Of a DNA stretch of 6,428 nt, positions 1 to 5,435 are shown piece by piece. The stretch comes from JAZGDL01 sp036477795 (GTDB taxonomy: Bacteria; Planctomycetota; Phycisphaerae; UBA1845): positions 1-6,428 of the forward strand of contig JAZGDL010000132.1 of the NCBI GenBank assembly GCA_036477795.1, given 5' to 3'. The position numbers and the translations under genes were made by a program. Position 1 is the first letter of the stretch. Each line of letters opens with the position of its first letter. The notes beneath the pieces are model-generated. The model had not been told where the DNA came from. It was given only the letters and a program-made list of their open reading frames with translations, and ran no database searches.

Positions 1-816
1 CCAGCCGCCGGTCTCGCTACGCTTCAAATCTGCGTCGCGCATATCCGAGAAGTCGATCTTGTCGTAGGGCTTATCCGGGCCGGAGATAACGCCGCCGGTG
101 TACGTGTAGGTGCGGAAAAGCCCCCCTTCTGCCTCCACCTCCGAGCGCTGAAACTGGCCGTACATGCGTGCGTTCCAGGGCTCACTGGAACCGTTATGCA
201 CCTCGTAGCGGACTTCGATGGTGTAACTGTCACGATGGAAGGTGTAAATCTTCGCGACCCGCACGCCGTCGTCGCTGCTCCAGTGGAGCTTCACTTTCAG
301 GGTGTCACTACCATCAGCTAGTGTGTACTCACTCTCGGCGGCAGTGAACTCGGCATGATGATCCGGGACATTGCTGTCGACGGTGGTGGATTTACCGCGC
401 AGACCCGTCTGGGCGATGAATATGTTCGGCGGTTGGAACTCCATGAGTGGGAAGGCCGTGTCCTTCTCAGCCAGGGACACGGGATAGTCGAGAAGGGCCA
501 GGCGCCGAATGCCACCACCGCGTAGATTAATGCCCACATCGAGCACATCCGTGCGCACGCGGATCTTGTTGTAGGCCGGCGCCGCGGTGGCGGTGGGCAT
601 GTCCGGAGCCGACGCGAGTTCCTGATCGCCAACGGTGGGCAGCGCCGGCACGTCCTCCTCGACCACCGGGACGGGCTGTCCGCCTTCGGTGATCGCCACC
701 GATGGCGTTGAAGGCAGGGGCTTCGGACCATAGTCCTTCTGCCAGGCTTGCCACAGGAGAAAGCCCACCACGCAAAGCGCGATCAGCAACAGATTTCTCA
801 ACTGTTCGATGGCCAC
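1..816 (-). CDS. yidC: Membrane protein insertase YidC, N-terminal part (runs off the left edge)
   Basis: YidC inserts and folds inner-membrane proteins, alone or with SecYEG. I translated the minus strand and found 272 open codons from a GTG at 816-814 to the window edge. Residues about 5-26 are a hydrophobic membrane segment (QLRNLLLIALCVVGFLLWQAW), followed by the family-typical QKDYGP. An acidic, Pro/Ala-rich linker comes next (to about residue 75), then the beta-rich periplasmic domain containing PPNIFIAQTGLRG. The visible part ends in ETGGW, matching the GGW that precedes the second transmembrane region in YidC; the conserved insertase core lies outside the window. Start choice: GGAG at 831-828 lies 11 bases upstream of the GTG, and the N-terminus matches the family. 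The gap to the rnpA stop is 19 bases, so it is probably co-transcribed with rpmH and rnpA. No frameshift was seen in the stretches I translated codon by codon. Confidence 0.95.
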   Translation of the reverse strand, partial: MAIEQLRNLLLIALCVVGFLLWQAWQKDYGPKPLPSTPSVAITEGGQPVPVVEEDVPALPTVGDQELASAPDMPTATAAPAYNKIRVRTDVLDVGINLRGGGIRRLALLDYPVSLAEKDTAFPLMEFQPPNIFIAQTGLRGKSTTVDSNVPDHHAEFTAAESEYTLADGSDTLKVKLHWSSDDGVRVAKIYTFHRDSYTIEVRYEVHNGSSEPWNARMYGQFQRSEVEAEGGLFRTYTYTGGVISGPDKPYDKIDFSDMRDADLKRSETGGW

Positions 817-835
817 GTCGTCTTTATCTCCGGCC

Positions 836-1216
836 TCAGCAGCTGCCTCTATTCCGGCAACGCTCGCTTACCTGTCGCCAGTGGTTTTCCAGGCACTCGA
901 AGACCCCTTGGGTGTTTTTCCTGGCCAAATCGCTTCTACCAATTACCACCACGTCCAGGCCACGCAACAAGTCCTGGTGCCGGCGAAAGCTCTCACGAAT
1001 GAGGCGTTTGACGCGATTGCGGTCCACCGCTCTGCGGATCTGCTTACGCGGGATCGCCAAACCAAGGCGCGCCGACTCGCACCCACTCGGGCGAGCCAAT
1101 ACGGTGAGCGCTTTGCCGCCGGATTTCTGCGGATGCTGGAATACGCGTTGGTAGTCGCTGGCAGTCAGCAGACGCTTGTGCCGCTGGAATCGCGAACGCG
1201 GCTGCGTGTCTGGCAA
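836..1216 (-). CDS. rnpA: Ribonuclease P protein component
   Basis: This is the small basic protein subunit of RNase P, which binds the catalytic RNA and the 5' leader of pre-tRNAs. It has 126 residues, near the usual 110-130. Diagnostic features are the N-terminal RLLTASDYQRVF, the central LGLAIPRKQIRRAV and the RNR signature DRNRVKRLIRESFR (about residues 64-77), followed by DVVVIGR. The start is a TTG at 1216-1214. The only upstream in-frame option before the rpmH stop is a CTG, and no ATG or GTG precedes the conserved region, so TTG is preferred. No clear Shine-Dalgarno sequence is visible before it. rpmH ends 18 bases upstream in the same frame, which suggests translational coupling. yidC follows 19 bases downstream, without the usual yidD between them. 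Confidence 0.95.
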   Translation of the reverse strand: MPDTQPRSRFQRHKRLLTASDYQRVFQHPQKSGGKALTVLARPSGCESARLGLAIPRKQIRRAVDRNRVKRLIRESFRRHQDLLRGLDVVVIGRSDLARKNTQGVFECLENHWRQVSERCRNRGSC

Positions 1217-1234
1217 GTTGTTCAGAGCGGATCG

Positions 1235-1369
1235 TCAAGCGGAAAGGCTGGCTCGACCTTTGGCGCGCCGGGCGTTAATCACCTTGCGGCCCGCCTTCGT
1301 CGCCATGCGGGCGCGAAAGCCATGCCGCCGCTTACGCTTCAATCTACTCGGTTGAAATGGTCGTTTCAT
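1235..1369 (-). CDS. rpmH: 50S ribosomal protein L34
   Basis: This is a small, very basic protein of the large ribosomal subunit. I read it directly from the minus strand because it is too short for a routine ORF list. It has 44 residues, beginning MKRPFQPSRLKRKRRHGF and continuing RARMATKAGRKV, which is an essentially complete match to the L34 family pattern (44-46 residues in gammaproteobacteria). It starts at ATG 1369-1367, and GGGAG at 1381-1377 lies 7 bases upstream. It stops at TGA 1237-1235. It is the first gene of the rpmH-rnpA-yidC operon, divergent from dnaA across a 197-base gap that holds its promoter. Confidence 0.97.
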   Translation of the reverse strand: MKRPFQPSRLKRKRRHGFRARMATKAGRKVINARRAKGRASLSA

Positions 1370-1433
1370 TGCGCGGCTCCCGTAGCGCGTACCTGCAAGC
1401 GGTTTTCAATCCACGACTTGCAAAAGGGGGTGA

Positions 1434-1463
1434 ATGCTACCGTCACGTTTCGCTGCCTGTCAA
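1434..1463 (-). promoter_or_regulatory. Sigma70-type promoter for rpmH-rnpA-yidC
   Basis: On the minus strand a perfect -35 TTGACA (1463-1458) is separated by 18 bases from a -10 TAGCAT (1439-1434, 4 of 6 to consensus). Transcription would start near 1427, giving a leader of roughly 58 bases before the rpmH ATG. Position and orientation fit the start of this operon. The call is from consensus match only. Confidence 0.6.
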
Positions 1464-1508
1464 TCGTGTACGGAAGCTTTCGCTGTTATGGATTAGACCA
1501 AGCAACCG

Positions 1509-1517
1509 TTATACACT
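1509..1517 (+). promoter_or_regulatory. Imperfect DnaA box upstream of dnaA
   Basis: TTATACACT matches TTATNCACA at 8 of 9 positions, the last base differing. It lies 50 bases before the dnaA start codon, where DnaA could repress its own gene. It is a single degenerate site, so it may be chance. Confidence 0.35.
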
Positions 1518-1551
1518 TCCAGCCTCTCTTGTTCTCTCCAACATTGCCTTC

Positions 1552-1557
1552 AGGAGG
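1552..1557 (+). promoter_or_regulatory. Ribosome-binding site fixing the dnaA start
   Basis: AGGAGG, a full Shine-Dalgarno core, ends 9 bases before GTG 1567. It decides the start of dnaA: the frame stays open to 1357, but no comparable site or conserved protein sequence supports a longer form. Confidence 0.85.
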
Positions 1558-1566
1558 ACCGCGGGG

Positions 1567-2919
1567 GTGGGACCGACGCTGTGGAAAAGGTGTCTCGATC
1601 GCCTCGAAGGAGAGTTCTCGCCACAGCAGTTCAACACCTGGATTCGACCGCTGCACGCCATCGAGGATGGCGACTCCCTGCGCCTGCTTGCACCCAATCA
1701 CTTCGTGCGCGATTGGGTCAATGAGCATCTTATCAACCGCCTGACCGAAGTATTGGCGCGCCTGCAGAACGGCCGTGCTGCAAGTATCGTCGTGCAGATC
1801 GGCAGCAAAGAGTTCGCCCGTGACCCGGAACCGACGGCGGCGGCGGTCGCGGCGCCCGCGAAGACAGCGGTTCGCAGTGCTCCCAGAGGAAAGCGCCAGG
1901 GTACCGGATTACGCCCGGATTTCACCTTTGAGAATTTCGTCGAAGGCAAATCCAATCAGCTTGCACGGGCAGCGTCCATGCAGGTGGCGGAAAATCCCGG
2001 CGGCGCCTACAACCCGCTGTTCATCTACGGCGGCGTCGGGCTCGGCAAGACCCATCTGGTGCACGCCATCGGCAACGCCATGGCTCGCAGCACGCCGTCA
2101 GCCAAGGTTGTTTACCTGCATTCGGAACGCTTCGTTGCCGACATGGTGAACGCCCTGCAGCACAACGCCATTAACGATTTCAAGCGCCACTACCGATCCG
2201 CCGATGCGCTGCTAATCGATGACATTCAGTTCTTTGCACGCAAGGAACGTTCCCAGGAGGAGTTCTTTCACACCTTCAACGCGCTGCTCGAGGGACAGCA
2301 GCAGGTGGTGCTCACTTGCGACCGCTACCCCAAGGAAGTGGAGGGTTTGGAAGAACGGCTCAAGTCGCGTTTCGGCTGGGGGCTGCCGGTGGCCATCGAA
2401 CCCCCGGAGCTGGAAACCCGCGCCGCCATTCTGATGCGCAAAGCGGCTCTCGCCGACGTGGAGATCGAGTACGACGTGGCCCTGTTCATCGCCCAGCGAA
2501 TCCGCTCCAACGTGCGTGAACTGGAAGGGGCGCTGCGCCGGGTGATCGCTACCTCTCAGTTCATGGGCCAGGCCATCGATCTGGATCTCGCCAAGGAAGC
2601 TCTGCGTGATCTGCTGGCTCTGCACGCCCGCATGGTCACCATCGAGAATATTCAAAAGACAGTCGCTGAGTACTACAAACTGCGGGTTGCCGACATGGTG
2701 TCGAAGCGCAGAACCCGCTCCATCGCGCGGCCGCGGCAGATTTCCATGGCCCTCGCCAAGGAACTCACCAATCACAGTCTGCCTGAAATCGGTGACGCTT
2801 TCGGTGGGCGCGATCACACGACGGTTTTGCACGCCTGTCGCAAAGTAGCGGAGCTCAGGGAGAACAACACCACCATCAACGAAGAGTACACGGTACTGCT
2901 CAGGAGTCTCAGCAGTTGA
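1567..2919 (+). CDS. dnaA: Chromosomal replication initiator DnaA
   Basis: DnaA binds DnaA boxes at oriC, melts the duplex as an ATP-bound oligomer and loads the replicative helicase. The protein has 450 residues (usual 440-470). Domain I (about 1-80) begins GPTLWKRCLDRLEGEF and includes FNTWIRPL. A short Ala/Pro-rich domain II linker follows (about 81-115). The AAA+ domain III starts near FTFENFVEG (119) and carries Walker A GGVGLGKT (155-162), Walker B LLIDDIQFF (D218, D219), sensor LTCDRYPKEV, box VII RLKSRFGWG (R264 and R268, matching the arginine-finger region) and sensor 2 NVRELEGALRR. Domain IV carries the DNA-binding signature GGRDHTTVLHACRKV (413-427). The GTG start is set by AGGAGG at 1552-1557 and by homology. 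dnaN follows after a 203-base gap with DnaA boxes, so DnaA probably acts on sites flanking its own gene. Confidence 0.98.
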   Translation: MGPTLWKRCLDRLEGEFSPQQFNTWIRPLHAIEDGDSLRLLAPNHFVRDWVNEHLINRLTEVLARLQNGRAASIVVQIGSKEFARDPEPTAAAVAAPAKTAVRSAPRGKRQGTGLRPDFTFENFVEGKSNQLARAASMQVAENPGGAYNPLFIYGGVGLGKTHLVHAIGNAMARSTPSAKVVYLHSERFVADMVNALQHNAINDFKRHYRSADALLIDDIQFFARKERSQEEFFHTFNALLEGQQQVVLTCDRYPKEVEGLEERLKSRFGWGLPVAIEPPELETRAAILMRKAALADVEIEYDVALFIAQRIRSNVRELEGALRRVIATSQFMGQAIDLDLAKEALRDLLALHARMVTIENIQKTVAEYYKLRVADMVSKRRTRSIARPRQISMALAKELTNHSLPEIGDAFGGRDHTTVLHACRKVAELRENNTTINEEYTVLLRSLSS

Positions 2920-2930
2920 TGTCGACAGCT

Positions 2931-2939
2931 TGTGGATAA
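2931..2939 (-). promoter_or_regulatory. Perfect DnaA box
   Basis: TGTGGATAA on the plus strand is TTATCCACA on the minus strand, a 9 of 9 match to the high-affinity consensus. It lies 12 bases after the dnaA stop codon. Confidence 0.85.
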
Positions 2940-2946
2940 GATGGGG

Positions 2947-2955
2947 TTATCCCCA
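2947..2955 (+). promoter_or_regulatory. Degenerate DnaA box
   Basis: TTATCCCCA matches TTATCCACA at 8 of 9 positions. It faces the perfect box at 2931-2939 in inverted orientation, with 7 bases between them (GGATAA/TTATCC arms). It is also embedded in a small palindrome, TGGGG-TTAT-CCCCA (2942-2955). Confidence 0.5.
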
Positions 2956-2965
2956 GCGACAGATC

Positions 2966-2974
2966 TTGTGCACA
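2966..2974 (+). promoter_or_regulatory. Degenerate DnaA box
   Basis: TTGTGCACA matches TTATNCACA except for G at position 3. A still weaker copy, TCGTCCACA, follows at 2977-2985. The clustering supports low-affinity DnaA sites, though each alone is weak. Confidence 0.4.
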
Positions 2975-2989
2975 TTTCGTCCACAGGCG

Positions 2990-3022
2990 GCACCGATGCT
3001 TCAAGGGTCGAAGTATCGGTGC
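2990..3022. repeat. Inverted repeat with 13-bp stem in the dnaA-dnaN gap
   Basis: GCACCGATGCTTC (2990-3002) and GAAGTATCGGTGC (3010-3022) are inverted copies with one non-complementary position, which would be a G-U pair in RNA. They flank a 7-base loop, AAGGGTC. It could be a cruciform or protein-binding site within the origin, or an RNA hairpin at the 3' end of dnaA mRNA. The bases after it (TTATGCGTT) are not a T-tract, so an intrinsic terminator is unlikely. Confidence 0.75.
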
Positions 3023-3065
3023 TTATGCGTTCCAGAACGTACTGATTACTATACCTTTTATTCGG

Positions 3066-3074
3066 TTATCCACA
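3066..3074 (+). promoter_or_regulatory. Perfect DnaA box near dnaN
   Basis: TTATCCACA is a 9 of 9 match. It is flanked by direct copies of ATTCGG (3060-3065 and 3076-3081). A GC-rich run, CGGCCGGG, and then an AT-rich segment lie downstream. The box is 48 bases before the dnaN start. Confidence 0.85.
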
Positions 3075-3087
3075 GATTCGGCCGGGT

Positions 3088-3111
3088 CTAATAATTACAG
3101 TAATAGATTAG
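3088..3111. repeat. AT-rich imperfect inverted repeat before dnaN
   Basis: CTAATAATTAC (3088-3098) and GTAATAGATTAG (3100-3111) are imperfect inverted copies (CTAAT/ATTAG outer arms, ATTAC/GTAAT inner arms) around a single A. This is among the most AT-rich sequence in the window and sits just beyond a perfect DnaA box, so it is a plausible strand-opening element. It runs into the dnaN Shine-Dalgarno (AGGA, 3110-3113). Confidence 0.5.
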
Positions 3112-3122
3112 GATCTTTAAGT

Positions 3123-4226
3123 ATGAAATTTACTATGCACCGTGAAAACCTCCTGAAACCACTGCAGGCGGTTCAAGGTGTGGTGGAACGCCGGCAAACC
3201 CTCCCCATCCTGGCGAACTTCCTACTTACCATCGACGGCGGGCAGCTGTCGGTTACGGCTACGGACATGGAGCTCGAGTTGGTAGCCAGTACCGAATTGC
3301 CGGATGCGGAGGCCGGCGAGGTGACGGTGCCGGCCCGAAAGTTGGTAGATATCTGCCGTTCTCTACCGGCTGATGCCGAAATTCGCTTGGAAGTGGACGG
3401 CGAGCGGGCGCTGATACGATCCGGACGTAGTCGTTTTACGCTGATGACATTGCCGGCGGTGGACTACCCGAGCAGCGACAGCCTCACCGGGGAGCTTCGG
3501 GTGACGGTCAAGGAGGGGCAGCTGAGACGTCTCCTGGAGCTGACTCATTTCGCCATGGCGCATCAGGACGTGCGGTATTACCTGAACGGGTTGCTCCTGG
3601 ATATCGGCGAAGGGCTTCTGCGTGCGGTGGCCACCGACGGTCATCGTCTGGCGATCGCGGAGATCCCTGTGCAGACCGGGGATGCGGCGCGCCAGGTGAT
3701 CGTGCCACGCAAGGGCATCAGCGAGCTTCTGCGTCTTCTGGGCAACGGCGACGAGGAGGTCATCATCGAGGTGGGCAGCAATGCCATCCAGATAGCACTG
3801 CCGGAGGTTCGTCTCACCAGTAAGCTCATCGACGGCAAGTTTCCCGACTACCGGCGGGTGGTGCCCAAAGGCGAAGACAGTGATAAGACGGTGGTCGTGG
3901 ATCGGGAACGGGTGCGCCAGGCCCTGGCGCGGGCGGCGATTCTGTCCAACGACAAGTATCGGGCCGTGCGCTTGTGTCTGGAGGCCAATGTGCTGCGGGT
4001 GGTAGCCAATAATCCTGAGCAGGAAGAAGCCGAGGACGAGGTAGAGGTGGCCTACGAAGGCGAAGGGTTGGAGATTGGTTTCAACGTCTCCTACCTCATT
4101 GATGCGCTGACGGCTCTGCCCGGCGAAGAAGCGGAGATCCATCTGGGGGATTCCAGCAGCAGCTGTTTGATCACGCCCAAAGGGGAAGGCGATTGCCAGT
4201 ACGTGGTCATGCCCATGCGTCTCTAG
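3123..4226 (+). CDS. dnaN: DNA polymerase III beta subunit (sliding clamp)
   Basis: The beta clamp is a ring dimer that encircles DNA and tethers polymerase III and many repair proteins. The protein has 367 residues, the usual length (E. coli 366), covering three repeated clamp domains (about 1-120, 121-245 and 246-367). Family landmarks are the N-terminal MKFTMHRENLLKPLQAVQGVV, LPILANFLL, ATDMELEL, the ATDGHRLA segment of domain 2, KLIDGKFPDYRRVVP, and the C-terminal YVVMPMRL that forms part of the client-binding pocket. The ATG start has AGGA (3110-3113) 9 bases upstream. It lies 203 bases after dnaA across the candidate origin, and 131 bases before recF. DnaA boxes upstream make DnaA-responsive expression plausible. 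Nothing unusual was seen in the protein. Confidence 0.98.
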   Translation: MKFTMHRENLLKPLQAVQGVVERRQTLPILANFLLTIDGGQLSVTATDMELELVASTELPDAEAGEVTVPARKLVDICRSLPADAEIRLEVDGERALIRSGRSRFTLMTLPAVDYPSSDSLTGELRVTVKEGQLRRLLELTHFAMAHQDVRYYLNGLLLDIGEGLLRAVATDGHRLAIAEIPVQTGDAARQVIVPRKGISELLRLLGNGDEEVIIEVGSNAIQIALPEVRLTSKLIDGKFPDYRRVVPKGEDSDKTVVVDRERVRQALARAAILSNDKYRAVRLCLEANVLRVVANNPEQEEAEDEVEVAYEGEGLEIGFNVSYLIDALTALPGEEAEIHLGDSSSSCLITPKGEGDCQYVVMPMRL

Positions 4227-4357
4227 GCTGGATTATTCATGAACTCATGCTGCAGACGCGGCTTTGCCCGTATCGGCGGCATGGCGCCAGGAAAACCCAT
4301 TTCACCGGCCTGTGGGTACGCGGTGGCGCGTTGATGCATCGTTCAGGCTAGCTCCAG
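4227..4357 (+). other. dnaN-recF spacer
   Basis: These 131 bases hold no recognised gene, terminator or clear promoter. A 31-codon frame (ATG 4239 to TGA 4334) reads through most of it without a good ribosome-binding site. GATGCATC (4333-4340) is a short palindrome. The recF start has only a weak AGG (4345-4347) upstream. Confidence 0.5.
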
Positions 4358-5434
4358 GTGCGTTTGGACCAGATAGAGGTCCGGAACATCCGGGTCTTGT
4401 CTGCGCTGGACTGCGTGCCGGCTGAAGGACTGAACGTCTTCGTGGGCGCCAATGGCAGTGGTAAAACCAGTATTCTGGAAGCTATTCACCTGCTCGGCAG
4501 CGGCCGCTCGTTTCGCACCCATCGTCTGGCGGAGCTGATTACCCGGGGGCAGTCCTGGCTGCGGGCCCGCGGTGACCTCCGTAGCGAGAGCGGCGCGGTG
4601 GAATCCGTTGGCGTGGAAAAGGGCCCCGAGGGGCTGCGCATCCGGGTGGCGGGGGAGGAGATCCGCAGCGCCTCGGAGCTGGCACGGCGGCTACCCCTGG
4701 TGGTCATCACGCCGGATAGTCAGCGTTTACTCACCGACGGCGCCGTATTACGCCGTCAACTCATGGATTGGGCACTGTTCCACGTGGAACCTACCTATTT
4801 GAGCGTGCTGCAGCGCTACCGGCGGGCCCTGCGCCAGCGGAATGCGGTCCTGCGGGAAGGGGCAGCGCCCGGTGCCCTGGTGCCCTGGAATCGGGAAGTG
4901 ACGGAGGCTGGGGAAGGGCTGCATCGGCAACGGGACCGTTTCCTGGAGGGTATTCTGCCGGTCTACGCCGAAACCCTGGAAAGCCTGCTGTCCATGGTGG
5001 TGGATATCCGGTATCAGCCCGGGTGGGACACGGCGAGAGGGTTGGCGGACGCCTTGCAGGAAGCGACCGCCACCGACAGGGTGCGGGGCTTCACAGGAAT
5101 CGGTCCCCACCGGGCGGATCTGCGCTTTTCCATCCATGGCGCTCCGGTCCACCAGGTGCTGTCCCGGGGTGAGGGTAAGCTGTTCGTGGTGGGTTTGGTG
5201 CTTGCCCAGGGCAGATTCCTCCAGGACCTGCAGGGACGGCGGCCCATCGTGCTGGTAGATGACCTGGCATCGGAGCTGGACGAGGACAGTCGGGAGCGTT
5301 TTTTCGGTGAGCTGCGTGCCCTGGGCTCGCAAACCTTCGTGACGACGGTGACCCGGGATTTGGTGGAAACGGCGGATTGGGAGGGGTTACGAGTGTTCCA
5401 CGTGGAACGCGGCAAGCCACTGGAAATGGTATAA
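4358..5434 (+). CDS. recF: DNA replication and repair protein RecF
   Basis: RecF is an SMC/ABC-like ATPase that works with RecO and RecR to load RecA at single-strand gaps and stalled forks. The protein has 358 residues, matching the family (about 355-375). Walker A is GANGSGKT (30-37) followed by SILEAIHLLGSGRSFR. The ABC signature is LSRGEGK (268-274). Walker B and D-loop are VLVDDLASELD (D301, D302). The WALFHVEPTYL segment (FHVE at 141-144) and C-terminal VFHVERGK (FHVE at 347-350) are also typical. The signature reads EGK where many relatives have QxK. The GTG start is the first possible codon after an in-frame TAG at 4349, and gives the typical MRLDQIEVRNIR; its Shine-Dalgarno is weak. 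Two parS-like sites lie inside the gene at the FHVE codons. The stop overlaps a promoter-like -10, and gyrB begins 30 bases on. Confidence 0.97.
   Translation: MRLDQIEVRNIRVLSALDCVPAEGLNVFVGANGSGKTSILEAIHLLGSGRSFRTHRLAELITRGQSWLRARGDLRSESGAVESVGVEKGPEGLRIRVAGEEIRSASELARRLPLVVITPDSQRLLTDGAVLRRQLMDWALFHVEPTYLSVLQRYRRALRQRNAVLREGAAPGALVPWNREVTEAGEGLHRQRDRFLEGILPVYAETLESLLSMVVDIRYQPGWDTARGLADALQEATATDRVRGFTGIGPHRADLRFSIHGAPVHQVLSRGEGKLFVVGLVLAQGRFLQDLQGRRPIVLVDDLASELDEDSRERFFGELRALGSQTFVTTVTRDLVETADWEGLRVFHVERGKPLEMV
4776..4791. promoter_or_regulatory. parS-like ParB-binding site 1, inside recF
   Basis: TGTTCCACGTGGAACC contains a perfect 14-bp palindrome, GTTCCACGTGGAAC. It agrees with the known chromosomal parS pattern (TGTTNCACGTGNAACA) at every fixed base but the last. 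The codons TTC CAC GTG GAA encode RecF residues 141-144. A location close to oriC fits ParABS centromere sites. ParB binding is inferred from sequence only. Confidence 0.8.
5394..5409. promoter_or_regulatory. parS-like ParB-binding site 2, at the recF 3' end
   Basis: TGTTCCACGTGGAACG is identical to site 1 over its first 15 bases and has the same perfect 14-bp palindrome. It encodes the C-terminal FHVE (347-350) of RecF. It lies 618 bases after site 1, just upstream of the gyrB promoter-like element. Confidence 0.8.
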
Positions 5435-5435
5435 T
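5427..5435 (+). promoter_or_regulatory. Extended -10 promoter, probably for gyrB
   Basis: TGGTATAAT is a perfect TATAAT with the TGn extension, overlapping the recF stop codon (TAA 5432-5434). No good -35 is present at the right spacing (5406-5412 reads AACGCGG), which extended -10 promoters can tolerate. Transcription would start near 5442, about 23 bases before the gyrB start. Confidence 0.55.

Larger units (their letters stand above)
1370..1566. other. rpmH-dnaA divergent intergenic region
   Basis: This 197-base spacer lies where transcription and presumably replication polarity diverge. It contains the minus-strand rpmH promoter, an imperfect DnaA box and the dnaA ribosome-binding site. 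I could not assign a convincing plus-strand dnaA promoter: no TTGACA-like/TATAAT-like pair with proper spacing stands out. In pseudomonads this gap carries the major origin, but I found no perfect TTATCCACA in either orientation here. Confidence 0.6.
2920..3122. other. Candidate replication origin (oriC) in the dnaA-dnaN gap
   Basis: The 203-base spacer contains two perfect DnaA boxes in opposite orientation (2931-2939 minus, 3066-3074 plus), two degenerate boxes between them, a 13-bp inverted repeat (2990-3022) and AT-rich blocks. The last 35 bases (3088-3122) are about three quarters A+T, in an otherwise GC-rich window. The dnaA-dnaN gap is a well-known origin position in bacteria and a secondary one in pseudomonads. 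Only two GATC sites occur (2962 and 3112), so there is no sign of enterobacterial Dam/SeqA control. The gap must also hold any dnaN promoter, which I could not pin down. The origin role is inferred from content and position. Confidence 0.6.

Noticed and set aside
1357..1566. 70-residue N-terminal extension of DnaA
   Set aside because: Conserved DnaA sequence starts at GTG 1567, with AGGAGG at the right distance; the extension overlaps the rpmH 5' end and the intergenic region.
1580..1588. TGTGGAAAA, an 8 of 9 match to a DnaA box at the start of dnaA
   Set aside because: It encodes the conserved Leu-Trp-Lys of DnaA domain I, so the match is explained by the protein; there is no second site beside it.
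809..1744. 311-codon plus-strand frame opposite rnpA and rpmH, running into dnaA
   Set aside because: It is antisense to two firmly identified genes and overlaps dnaA in another frame; its protein shows no family features. It is a by-product of GC-rich coding sequence.
2990..3030. Intrinsic terminator after dnaA
   Set aside because: The stem is good, but the following bases (TTATGCGTT) are not a T-tract.
2962..3115. GATC sites as evidence of Dam/SeqA-regulated oriC
   Set aside because: Only two GATC sites occur in the gap, nothing like the dense array of enterobacterial oriC.
3363..4142. 259-codon minus-strand frame inside dnaN
   Set aside because: It is a codon-bias shadow of dnaN with no recognisable domain and no ribosome-binding site considered convincing. 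Similar antisense frames in dnaA (2212-2832) and recF (4748-5332) were rejected for the same reason.
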